From NCBI GenBank assembly GCA_947651335.1, contig CANSYV010000011.1, positions 1 to 12,388 of the forward strand: a stretch of DNA of 12,388 nt. Reading direction: 5' to 3'. The notes below the pieces were generated by a model. That model worked only from the letters and a program-made list of their open reading frames with translations. It had not been told where the DNA came from and ran no database searches. The position numbers were made by a program, and so were the translations under genes. How positions within the stretch are numbered: position 1 is the stretch's first letter; each line of letters opens with the position of its first letter. The DNA is from an uncultured Lachnospiraceae bacterium (GTDB taxonomy: Bacteria > Bacillota > Clostridia > Lachnospirales > Lachnospiraceae). Shown in pieces: positions 1-7,073 of the stretch.

Positions 1-1
1 T

Positions 2-265
2 GCACTGTTCTATCCGATTATGGTATTCGTACTCAGCGGATTTGAGCATAGTGTTGCTAATATGTTCTATGGCCCAGCAGGTCTGTTCGCAATGGGCAAT
101 GCCGACTATCTGGCAGCAGCAACAGCTGACACAGCAAAATTGACATGGGGAGCATTCTTCGTGAAAAACTTAATTCCTGTAACACTGGGAAATATTGTGG
201 GCGGCGCAGTACTTGTTGGTATGGTATATTGGTACATTTACTTAAAGGATGATAAAAAGGCGTAA
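2..265 (+). CDS. Formate/nitrite transporter (FNT family), C-terminal fragment
   Basis: This is the 3' end of an inner-membrane channel of the FocA/NirC family, pentameric channels that move small monovalent anions such as formate, nitrite or hydrosulfide. The reading frame is already open at base 2 and ends with TAA at 263-265, so the start lies outside the window. The motif FEHSVANMF (from about base 38) is the family hallmark, and its histidine codon (47-49) corresponds to the conserved pore histidine. The last transmembrane helix (NIVGGAVLVGMVYWYIYL) and a short charged tail (KDDKKA) follow, as usual for the family. A strong terminator lies just downstream. The neighbouring MOSC-MogA gene makes formate, with a molybdo- or tungsto-formate dehydrogenase upstream, a plausible setting. 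The substrate cannot be read from this fragment. Confidence 0.93.
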   Translation, partial: ALFYPIMVFVLSGFEHSVANMFYGPAGLFAMGNADYLAAATADTAKLTWGAFFVKNLIPVTLGNIVGGAVLVGMVYWYIYLKDDKKA

Positions 266-275
266 TACATAGAGG

Positions 276-323
276 CAGCGGGAGGCATTTTTCTGAGGAA
301 AGTGCTTCCCGCTGTTTCTGTCT
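276..323 (+). terminator. Rho-independent terminator after the FNT gene
   Basis: Arms CAGCGGGAGGCA (276-287) and TGCTTCCCGCTG (303-314) pair over 12 bases with one G-U pair. The stem continues inward through TTTC/GAAA around a TGAG loop, and a T-rich tail (TTTCTGTCT) follows. It starts 10 bases after the FNT stop codon and should separate that gene from the next one. Confidence 0.85.
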
Positions 324-383
324 ATAATAATAAGGAACGGGCTGCGTGCCTGGAAGCAAAACTATCTGCAGGAGGAGTTTGTA

Positions 384-1322
384 ATGGGAAAAATACTGGC
401 AATTTGTATCAGCGAAAAAAAAGGAATACAGAAATCACCCATAGATTCGGCTGTACTGTTAGAGGACTGGGGAATTGAAGGAGACGCCCACGGGGGAAAG
501 TGGCACCGTCAGGTGAGCCTTTTGTCCTTTGAGAAAATAGAAGATTTCCGTGCCAAAGGCGCAGACGTTGATTTTGGCGCGTTCGGTGAAAATCTGGTGG
601 TAGAGGGATTCGACCTGAGGAAAATACCTGTAGGTTCCAGATTTCAGATTGGTGATGCCCTTCTGGAACTCACCCAGATCGGAAAAGAATGTCACAGCCA
701 CTGCGCCATTTTCCATGCGGTGGGGGACTGCATCATGCCCAGAGAAGGGGTATTTACCAAAGTGTTAAAGGGTGGTTCCATTAAAGTGGGAGATGAAATT
801 CAGCTGCTTCCCCTTCCTAACGACCGTCCGTTTACAGCCGCAATCGTCACTTTAAGCGATAAAGGCGCTCAGGGTGAAAGAGAGGATAAAAGCGGGCCGG
901 CCATACAGGAGATGCTGGAAAAGGAGGGCTACAATGTGATAGAGACACTGCTCCTGCCAGACGGAATCCAGCCCCTGGCCGCACAGCTTTCCCGCCTGGC
1001 AGACCAGCGGCAGGTGAATGTGATTTTCACCACAGGGGGAACCGGATTTTCAGAGCGGGATCTCACGCCGGAGGCAACCATACAGGTGTGTGACCGCATG
1101 GCAAACGGAATCGCGGAAGCTATGCGGCAGTATTCCCTGACCATCACAGGCAGAGCCATGCTCAGCCGGGCCGTATCCGGAATCCGTAAAAAGACTTTGA
1201 TCGTAAACCTGCCGGGAAGCCCCAAGGCAGTGAAGGAAAGCCTGGAGTATATCCTGCCCCAGCTGGACCACGGCCTGGATATCCTGCGGGGAACAGGGGG
1301 AGAGTGCGGAAGTTCAAAATAG
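384..1322 (+). CDS. MOSC domain-MogA fusion, molybdenum cofactor protein
   Basis: A 312-residue two-domain protein. Residues 1-145 are a small MOSC domain (motifs IEGDAHGGKWHRQVSLLS, FGENLVVEG), related to the C-terminal domain of Moco sulfurases. It has a cysteine/histidine group ECHSHC at 102-107 and C116, where such domains handle sulfur or bind the cofactor. Residues about 149-312 are a MogA/MoaB-type domain, which adenylylates molybdopterin before metal insertion. It shows SDKG (158-161), TTGGTG (216-221), RDLTPEAT (225-232) and NLPGSPKAVKESL (275-287), all characteristic. Such fusions occur in clostridia. The ATG is well placed after AGGAGGAG at 370-377. The gene is bounded by terminators on both sides, so it is probably a single-gene unit, although no convincing complete promoter is visible in the 60 bases before it. 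Confidence 0.93.
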   Translation: MGKILAICISEKKGIQKSPIDSAVLLEDWGIEGDAHGGKWHRQVSLLSFEKIEDFRAKGADVDFGAFGENLVVEGFDLRKIPVGSRFQIGDALLELTQIGKECHSHCAIFHAVGDCIMPREGVFTKVLKGGSIKVGDEIQLLPLPNDRPFTAAIVTLSDKGAQGEREDKSGPAIQEMLEKEGYNVIETLLLPDGIQPLAAQLSRLADQRQVNVIFTTGGTGFSERDLTPEATIQVCDRMANGIAEAMRQYSLTITGRAMLSRAVSGIRKKTLIVNLPGSPKAVKESLEYILPQLDHGLDILRGTGGECGSSK

Positions 1323-1380
1323 AGAGTGCTGTTGGAATTCATGAAGGATTTTCCATAAAAATTTCAGAATGAGAGTATAC

Positions 1381-1418
1381 AAAAAAAGCTGTCAGTATGG
1401 GCGGCTTTTTTTGTTTTT
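1381..1418 (+). terminator. Rho-independent terminator after MOSC-MogA
   Basis: AAAAAAAGCTGTC (1381-1393) pairs with 1400-1412, which ends in a run of seven T. The stem is 13 bases with two G-U pairs and a six-base loop, followed by TGTTTTT. The A-run before and T-run after could let it work in both directions. It lies about 60 bases after the MOSC-MogA stop codon and insulates the operon that follows. Confidence 0.82.
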
Positions 1419-1447
1419 CAAAATAAGAAACACGCTTTAAGGTTTTG

Positions 1448-1476
1448 TTGACAATCTGTCCTTTTGTATGTATAAT
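1448..1476 (+). promoter_or_regulatory. Consensus sigma-A promoter of the uptake operon
   Basis: The -35 box TTGACA (1448-1453) and the -10 box TATAAT (1471-1476) both match the housekeeping consensus exactly and are 17 bases apart, the optimal spacing. The start of transcription should fall near 1482-1485, giving a leader of about 50 bases before the ATG at 1533. A perfect promoter usually needs a repressor to control it, and an inverted repeat lies directly over the expected start of the transcript. Confidence 0.9.
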
Positions 1477-1487
1477 TAAGGAAAAGA

Positions 1488-1513
1488 TCGTTATATTTAT
1501 AAAAAGATAACGA
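1488..1513 (+). promoter_or_regulatory. Inverted repeat resembling a ModE (molybdate) operator
   Basis: Seen: arms TCGTTAT (1488-1494) and ATAACGA (1507-1513) are exact reverse complements separated by 12 bases, starting 11 bases after the -10 box. Known (from memory): the E. coli ModE operator at modA begins CGTTATATT, ends ATAACG and spans 24 bases. Here 1489-1512 also begins CGTTATATT, ends ATAACG and spans 24 bases; the nine central bases differ. Inferred: a ModE-like regulator bound with molybdate or tungstate would block transcription of the operon when the metal is plentiful. No regulator gene is in the window. The repeat could instead be an operator of another family or a weak leader hairpin. 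Confidence 0.6.
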
Positions 1514-1532
1514 AGAAAATCAGGGAGGATAA

Positions 1533-2963
1533 ATGAAAAGGAAAAAATTGATATTTGGTCTGCTTTCGTTATTCTTTATTATATTAAACGATGCAGAAAG
1601 GCCGATGCATATTCTGGCATATTTTGAAAGGGGGCCTGTACAGGTATACGCCGGGGAGCAGAATGTTGTCCTGGAGGCCGGACAGTCTAAGGTTGTGAGT
1701 ATCTCCTTTGACCCTGCCCAGAGCAGACAGCTTCCAGGATGCGGCATGGCAGAATGCCCACAGATCTGCGGCGAAAAGGAATGTCTGGACGAAAACGGCG
1801 AGTGTATCTGTGCCGGGACGGATTACTCTGTCTATTATCCGTTCGCAGAGGTATCTTCCACCAATACAGGGGCGGCGGATGTGAGATACGATGAGGGAGG
1901 ATTCCTGGAAATTAATGCCATTTCACCTGGAACTGCGGTGATTACAGTAACGTCATTTCTCCGGCAGTTTGACAGCACCCAGACGGAAATATCGGTGACG
2001 GTGACAGAGCCTGCGCCGGTTCAGGAATCATCCGGGGGAGGAGGAAATGACGGTTCCCAGCCGTCTGCGCCTGGAAACAGCTTGGTGGAGGGAAACGACG
2101 GGAGCATACACGACGGCACCGGCATCCAGGTGAATGAGGCGGGGGGCTCCAATGAGATTGCTGCCCCGGATTCCACAGGTGTACAGGCAGCAGCCCGCGG
2201 GGGAACGGCGTCAGCGGCCCAGAGCAGTAATTCCGTGTCTGCTTCCTCTGTGAAAAAATCAAAAAAAGCTTCCAAAACCCAAAAGGCCCGGCAGTCAAAA
2301 AAGGCCCAGAGCAGCCAGAAAGAGCAGTCCTCAAAGAACGGGGGAGAAAAAGAAGATTCCGGACATATGGTCATCCGGAGCGACCGGGGCGAGATTATGA
2401 TGATTCCCATTGTTCCAGGGAAAATGGGAAAAAAAGAGCTGGAGCAGATTTTAGATAAAGAGATGTACGCGGATTTTCAGATGAAGGACGAAGCAGAGAC
2501 CATCGAGTATACCTGGGAGTTCTATGGAAAGGACCTGAAAAGGGCGGAGGATTTTGATATGACTATCGAGATGGGGGAGCTTCCTTTTGATAAAGGGGAG
2601 TATGGCTTCACCTCAGACGCGCTCTATCTGTCGTTTGCCCACGACGGAGGGCTTCCGGGGAAGGCATCTGTGTATGTCAGGGTGGCAGATCAGTATTCTG
2701 ACGGGGATACACTGAACTTTTATCTCTATGACAAAGAAAAGAGCATCAGCCTGGAAAAGGAAGACATTGTGGTGGAAAACGGATATGCGGCCCTCCCTCT
2801 TTTCCACTGTTCTGATTACATATTGTCAGCGGAAAAGCTGGAACTTTCCCAGGAAGAAGGCGGGCATTTCCTGGTAATCGCAGCCGCGGCGGTGGCTGTG
2901 GCTGCTGCCGGGGGATCTGCTGTCTTCCTGAAAAAGAGGAAAGCAGGAAGAAGAAATGATTGA
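1533..2963 (+). CDS. Membrane-anchored surface protein with Cys-rich Ig-like domain
   Basis: A 476-residue protein I cannot assign to a named family. Residues 1-18 are a lysine-rich start plus hydrophobic stretch, a Sec signal or N-terminal anchor; no clean cleavage site is visible, the best candidate being after VYA at 40. Residues 41-158 look like a bacterial Ig-like (BIG2-type) domain (LEAGQSKVVSISF, then ISPGTAVITVTS), interrupted by six cysteines at 70, 75, 79, 84, 91 and 93. Residues 165-275 form a Gly/Ser-rich, then Lys-rich linker. Residues 278-435 form a beta-rich domain ending LFHCSDYILS, a pattern common in Firmicute surface proteins. Residues 445-466 are a transmembrane helix followed by KKRKAGRR, placing the protein outside the membrane. 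No LPxTG motif is present. The RBS is GGGAGG at 1523-1528. It is the first gene of the operon, and its stop overlaps the next start by 8 bases. Confidence 0.82.
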   Translation: MKRKKLIFGLLSLFFIILNDAERPMHILAYFERGPVQVYAGEQNVVLEAGQSKVVSISFDPAQSRQLPGCGMAECPQICGEKECLDENGECICAGTDYSVYYPFAEVSSTNTGAADVRYDEGGFLEINAISPGTAVITVTSFLRQFDSTQTEISVTVTEPAPVQESSGGGGNDGSQPSAPGNSLVEGNDGSIHDGTGIQVNEAGGSNEIAAPDSTGVQAAARGGTASAAQSSNSVSASSVKKSKKASKTQKARQSKKAQSSQKEQSSKNGGEKEDSGHMVIRSDRGEIMMIPIVPGKMGKKELEQILDKEMYADFQMKDEAETIEYTWEFYGKDLKRAEDFDMTIEMGELPFDKGEYGFTSDALYLSFAHDGGLPGKASVYVRVADQYSDGDTLNFYLYDKEKSISLEKEDIVVENGYAALPLFHCSDYILSAEKLELSQEEGGHFLVIAAAAVAVAAAGGSAVFLKKRKAGRRND

Positions 2964-3849
2964 GGCAGTACATATTTCCAAGAAATTCGGAAGTTTCTCT
3001 GTGCTCTCGGATGTGAGCTTCCAGGTGGACAGGGGTCAGATCTACGGACTGGTCGGCTGTAACGGAGCAGGCAAGACCACGCTGATGAAAATTTTATGCG
3101 GAATATACCGCCCGGACTGGGGCAGTGCTTCTGTCTTTGGCCAGCCGGTGTTTGAGAATTGGGAGATGAAACGCCGGTGCTTTTTCATGACAGAGGAGGC
3201 AGCGTTCTTTCCCAGGTGTTCGCTGCTGGAGATGAGAAAATTTTATCAGGGGTATTATCCCAAGTGGGAGGATCAGGCTTTTTATGGTCTGTCAGAATGG
3301 TTCGGCATCGACCCATCGGAGAAAATCAGCCGTTTTTCCAAAGGCATGCAGAGGCAGGCAGGGCTGATTCTGGCATTTTCCGTGCACGGGGACTGTCTGT
3401 TCCTGGATGAGGCGTTTGACGGATTGGACTATACCATGCGCAGGCAGGTGAAGGCTATGATCCGGTATTACGCAAAGGCGAGAGACGCCTGCCTGCTGGT
3501 GTCTTCCCATAACCTGCAGGAACTGGAAGGGCTGGCAGACTCCATCGGAATGCTCAGTGACGGGGCGTTGGTATTTGACGGTTCTGTGGAGCAGATGAAG
3601 GAAGAATATCAGACCTGCAGGTTTGCGCGGCCAGAAGGGGCAGGGGATTTGCCAGCCTTGAAGGCGGATTTGCTGGAACAGGACGGGCAGGGGTATCTGT
3701 GTATTCTGAAAGCGTCGAAAGAGGAGGCTCAGAGGAGGCTGGAGAGAATTCATGCCAGGCAGGCCCAGGTCCGCCCGGTTCAGCTGGAAGAATTCTTCCG
3801 CAGAGAAAGGCAGGAGAAGGATGCGGATTGGAAAAAAATCTTTGGGTAA
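2956..3849 (+). CDS. ABC transporter ATPase, YtrB-like
   Basis: A 297-residue cytoplasmic ATPase that would power the permease encoded next. Motifs: Walker A GCNGAGKT (34-41, with Cys where Pro is usual), signature FSKGMQRQ (128-135) instead of LSGGQ, Walker B CLFLDEAFDGLD (148-159, with DEA replacing DEP), and the switch histidine H186 in SSH. The Q-loop region reads FMTEEAAFFP (78-87), so the usual glutamine is absent. These deviations are typical of the YtrB-type ATPases of Firmicutes that pair with ABC-2 permeases, so the protein is probably active. The last 80 residues are an accessory C-terminal region. The start codon lies inside the end of the upstream gene (ATGATTGA, 8-base overlap), indicating translational coupling. 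The transported substrate is unknown. Confidence 0.9.
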   Translation: MIEAVHISKKFGSFSVLSDVSFQVDRGQIYGLVGCNGAGKTTLMKILCGIYRPDWGSASVFGQPVFENWEMKRRCFFMTEEAAFFPRCSLLEMRKFYQGYYPKWEDQAFYGLSEWFGIDPSEKISRFSKGMQRQAGLILAFSVHGDCLFLDEAFDGLDYTMRRQVKAMIRYYAKARDACLLVSSHNLQELEGLADSIGMLSDGALVFDGSVEQMKEEYQTCRFARPEGAGDLPALKADLLEQDGQGYLCILKASKEEAQRRLERIHARQAQVRPVQLEEFFRRERQEKDADWKKIFG

Positions 3850-6055
3850 AGGGAATACCGCTGTGATACACGATTTTTCCTATGTGGTGAAACATCATAT
3901 CTGGATTTTTCTGCTGGGGCTTCTGGCGTTTCTGATTCTTATCCCCTTTTACACAGCCGGACTGCCGGGAGATTCCATTTTCAATATTGAGGTTACCCAT
4001 GACCAGCTGAAGTTCCGTCTGATCCATCCCCAGATGATACCGCTGGCCGCGGCTGCCGCTATGGGGATGGGACTGCTTGCCGGGATGTCTTTGTTTGGAT
4101 TTGTGAGGGATAAGAGAGAAACCACCATTTTCTTTTCCTTGGGAATGACACGGACAGGTCTTTACCGAAACAGGGCCGCGGCCGGGACGGGAATGCTGTC
4201 GGGGTGTACCGGAATACCTGTGGCGGTTTCTCTGTGGCTGAATGTTCAGGCTCTGGGCGGGTATCAGGGACTTGTGAGAAATGCCCTCTATCTGTGGGCA
4301 GGGCTGGCGCTGATGGCCTTGTGCGGCTTTTTCGCGGCCGCCACGGTGAGCTTTTTGTCAGGGACTTTGGGAGAAGCCCTGGTCTGCTGGGCTGGGGTGA
4401 TGGGAACAGTGACGGCCCTGTGTTACTGCTGCAATCTTTTGATGGAAAAATTATATTGGGGAAATGCCAGGGGTGTGGTGTCTTATACCGGGGGCGGGCA
4501 GATTATGCCCTCCCTGCTGGAGGAATACGCCTGTTTCAATCCTTTGCTGTTTTTTCTGGATGAGATGGAAACACACGGGCAGTTTCTCAGGCCTTTAAAG
4601 TCTGATGTGCCTCAGCCTGTCTCGCCAAAAATGCTGGCGGGCTGGGCTCTGGTGTGTGTGGCGCTGGCTGTGGCCGCAGGCTTTTTTCTGTGGAGAAGGA
4701 AGGCGGAGGAGGCGGGAATCGGGGGAGTTCATCTGGTTCTGGAACAGTGGGTGGTTCTCCTGACCGGTTTTCTGGCCTTTTCTCTGTTGTTTTCGTTTTT
4801 TTATGATTACAGTCCGGTTATGGCTGCGGCCATGGGGATGGGGGGATTTTACGGAGTGCATATATTCTGGAGGCGGCTTTTATTTCCCAGGAGTGGGAGG
4901 GGGCACGTCCGCGGCCTGGCGGGGAAGGCGCTGTTAGTACTCTTATCTGCGGCCTGGCGGGGGGCGCTGGTGATGCTGGTGTGTGTGGTGTTTCACAGCG
5001 GATTTTTCCACAGTGACAGGAGATTTCTGGAAAAAGGAGAGATCCGGGAGGCACAGATATCTTACGTGGGTGCCCCTGGATATCTCTATGAGGAGGCCTT
5101 GGGAAGCAGCACAGGGCGCAGTTATTACATTGCCAGCCGCCTGTCCGTGAAGGAAGAAGCCTCCATGGGGAAGGTGAAGGCCCTCCAGGAAATTTTTATC
5201 AATTCCGAAAGAAAGGAGAAGAAACCTGGGAAGGAAATCTCAGATACGGTGGTTCCCTATGATATCTGTTTTTGTTACACAGATACAAAGGGCAAAGAGC
5301 ATATCTGGTACTATGACCGGGCTTCCTATGGACAGCTGGAACAGATGCTTTCCATGGAAGAAGAACCGGAGATTGAACAGAAACAGGCGGGGATATTTGA
5401 CAGTGATACGGACAGCCCCGGCTGGGCGGCGAAGGCGTATCAGACAGGCAGTGTGTTCCTGTCAGATGGGTACTTTACAGGGACGTTCCAGCTCACTTTG
5501 TCAGAGGAGAAGAGAGGGGAGCTTTTGGCTGCCGTGGCAGAAGACCTGGAGGATATGGGGCTTCAGGGGCGCTATTTCCCGGAAGGTACGGCCAGGGCCG
5601 TGCTCATGTTCACCGGGCGGGGAGAAGAAGACTGCCAGTATTATGCCTATCATCTCAACAACGGGTTTCTTTATCTGACACCGGATTATGAACGGACACT
5701 GGCCTGGCTGGAAGAGAATCAGCTTTTGTCCCTTCTGCCAAAAGAACCGAAGATAACCTGTGTGTATCTTCAGAAGCTGGACCCCTATATGGGCATTCAT
5801 GGGCCCCAGATGCCCATGGGGATGTATTTTATGTCTTATTGTGCCGATACAGCAGATGAATTTCTCATTCAGAAAGACTTTGGGAAAAAATATACATTTG
5901 ACGATAAAGATGAAATACAGGAAATTGCCGCGGGCCTGCAGAATGGCTGCTTTATGAGCCGGGGCGGGTATCTGGCGGCAGTGAAAATAAAAGGGCAGGA
6001 AAAGTACCGGTATTTGTTTCTGCCAAAAGAGAAGGTGCCTGGATTTGTTAGATAG
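3821..6055 (+). CDS. ABC-2-type permease with large extracytoplasmic domain (DUF6449-like)
   Basis: A membrane protein of 744 residues from the ATG at 3821, chosen because AGGAGAAGG stands directly before it. An earlier in-frame ATG at 3752 would add 23 residues rich in Arg and Ser and deepen the overlap with the ATPase gene. About nine hydrophobic helices fill residues 20-400. A cytoplasmic loop near 94-120 carries RDKRETTIFFSLGMTRTGLY, the FFxSLxxTR pattern of ABC-2 permeases. The last ~340 residues are hydrophilic and should lie outside the membrane. They resemble what I recall as DUF6449, attached to YtrC/D-like permeases; that name is uncertain. It partners the preceding ATPase (29-base overlap). 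Possible roles are export, membrane-stress defence or handling of surface proteins; nothing in the sequence decides. Confidence 0.82.
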   Translation: MRIGKKSLGKGNTAVIHDFSYVVKHHIWIFLLGLLAFLILIPFYTAGLPGDSIFNIEVTHDQLKFRLIHPQMIPLAAAAAMGMGLLAGMSLFGFVRDKRETTIFFSLGMTRTGLYRNRAAAGTGMLSGCTGIPVAVSLWLNVQALGGYQGLVRNALYLWAGLALMALCGFFAAATVSFLSGTLGEALVCWAGVMGTVTALCYCCNLLMEKLYWGNARGVVSYTGGGQIMPSLLEEYACFNPLLFFLDEMETHGQFLRPLKSDVPQPVSPKMLAGWALVCVALAVAAGFFLWRRKAEEAGIGGVHLVLEQWVVLLTGFLAFSLLFSFFYDYSPVMAAAMGMGGFYGVHIFWRRLLFPRSGRGHVRGLAGKALLVLLSAAWRGALVMLVCVVFHSGFFHSDRRFLEKGEIREAQISYVGAPGYLYEEALGSSTGRSYYIASRLSVKEEASMGKVKALQEIFINSERKEKKPGKEISDTVVPYDICFCYTDTKGKEHIWYYDRASYGQLEQMLSMEEEPEIEQKQAGIFDSDTDSPGWAAKAYQTGSVFLSDGYFTGTFQLTLSEEKRGELLAAVAEDLEDMGLQGRYFPEGTARAVLMFTGRGEEDCQYYAYHLNNGFLYLTPDYERTLAWLEENQLLSLLPKEPKITCVYLQKLDPYMGIHGPQMPMGMYFMSYCADTADEFLIQKDFGKKYTFDDKDEIQEIAAGLQNGCFMSRGGYLAAVKIKGQEKYRYLFLPKEKVPGFVR

Positions 6056-7073
6056 AAAGAAGAAAAATTTCGGCGGCCTGGCAGGGATATTGCTGTTGTG
6101 TCTGGCTGTTTTGATGGTATTTTCCGCCATGGCCGGACGTTACTTTGTTTCCTTTTCTGAATTCGTTCATATTTTGGGTATGAAGCTTTCCGGGGAGGTT
6201 TATGAGCCTTCTATGGCGGAGACTGTTTTATTCGGTACCCGGTTTCCCAGGATTGCGGCCGCTGTGGTCATTGGCTGTGGATTGTCCATGTCCGGGGCCG
6301 CTTATCAGGGGATTTTCAGAAACCCCATGGTTTCTCCCGATCTTCTGGGCGCGTCCGCGGGTGCCGGGTTTGGAGCCGCGCTGGGGTTTCTGCTGGAGCT
6401 GAGCCTTTGGGCCATCCAGCTTCTGGCCTTTGGTATGGGGCTTTTCGCCGTGCTGCTGACCTGTGTGCTGGGGCGGCTGGTGAGAGGGCAGATGGATCAT
6501 AACCGGATTGTCCTGGTATTAAGCGGCATGGTAGTGGGCTCCTTGTTCCAGGCGCTGATCTCCCTGGTAAAATATGTGGCGGATCCCTTTGATACCATGC
6601 CGTCAATCGCTTTCTGGCTCATGGGCGGCCTCACCTATGTGACGGCCCTGGACATGGTATTTCTCCTGGCGCCGGTGGCTGTGGGAACCATTGTGCTTCT
6701 TATGTTCCGCTGGCGGATAAATCTGCTGTCCTTAGGGCCGGATGAGGCGGAGACCATGGGGGTGTCCGTGAAACGAAGCCAGGGGGTGATCATTTTCTGT
6801 GCCACATTGATGACAGCCTCCTGTGTGGCTGTGGGCGGGATGATCGGATGGGCAGGCTTGATTGTGCCCCATTTTTCCAGAATGCTGGCAGGGCCGGACA
6901 ACCGCCGCATGATGCCCTGCGCGGCTTTGTTAGGAGGAATTTTCCTGCTTATTGTGGACGACGCGGCCAGATGTCTGTTTCCCCAGGAGATCCCCATCGG
7001 CATTTTGACAGCCATGGTGGGGGCGCCTGTGTTTATCGGGCTTTTGGCAAAGGGAAGGAGAGGATTTGTATGA
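6045..7073 (+). CDS. BtuC/FecCD-type ABC importer permease
   Basis: A 342-residue inner-membrane permease of the BtuC/FecCD/MolB class, expected to work as a homodimer with about ten helices per subunit. Family motifs are clear: GLSMSGAAYQGIFRNPMVSP (79-98) with LLGASAGAGFG following, the cytoplasmic coupling segment GMIGWAGLIVPHFSRMLAG (265-283) and EIPIGILTAMVGAPVFIGLL (315-334). The class imports siderophore-iron, heme, cobalamin and, in MolBCA systems, molybdate or tungstate. The start is a TTG at 6045 preceded by GAGAAGG (6030-6036) and overlaps the upstream gene by 11 bases; no ATG fits without losing the first helix. The rare start and overlap suggest coupled, moderated translation. 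It works with the next two genes. Confidence 0.94.
   Translation: MLDRKKKNFGGLAGILLLCLAVLMVFSAMAGRYFVSFSEFVHILGMKLSGEVYEPSMAETVLFGTRFPRIAAAVVIGCGLSMSGAAYQGIFRNPMVSPDLLGASAGAGFGAALGFLLELSLWAIQLLAFGMGLFAVLLTCVLGRLVRGQMDHNRIVLVLSGMVVGSLFQALISLVKYVADPFDTMPSIAFWLMGGLTYVTALDMVFLLAPVAVGTIVLLMFRWRINLLSLGPDEAETMGVSVKRSQGVIIFCATLMTASCVAVGGMIGWAGLIVPHFSRMLAGPDNRRMMPCAALLGGIFLLIVDDAARCLFPQEIPIGILTAMVGAPVFIGLLAKGRRGFV

Noticed and set aside
323..328. TATAAT as promoter of MOSC-MogA
   Set aside because: The box is perfect but no -35-like sequence lies at a suitable distance, because that region is inside the FNT terminator stem. Too weak to call as a promoter.
1323..1532. Moco, cobalamin or other riboswitch before the operon
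   Set aside because: The space is filled by the terminator, the promoter and a ~50-base leader. No conserved riboswitch elements are visible. The absence of a cobalamin riboswitch also argues mildly against a B12 importer.
3752..3820. Longer start for the ABC-2 permease
   Set aside because: It would deepen the overlap with the ATPase gene to 98 bases and add an atypical Arg-rich stretch. ATG 3821 has AGGAG just upstream. Not fully excluded.
5501..6130. Long reverse-strand open frame (209 codons), and similar ones at 6635-7279, 7389-7994 and 11536-12081
   Set aside because: They lie opposite clear family genes, lack recognisable motifs and ribosome binding sites, and reflect codon bias of the + strand genes.
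6848..7069. In-frame upstream extension of the binding lipoprotein
   Set aside because: It lies entirely within the permease gene, has no good ribosome binding site and would bury the lipoprotein signal peptide. The ATG at 7070 gives a textbook lipobox and an ATGA junction.
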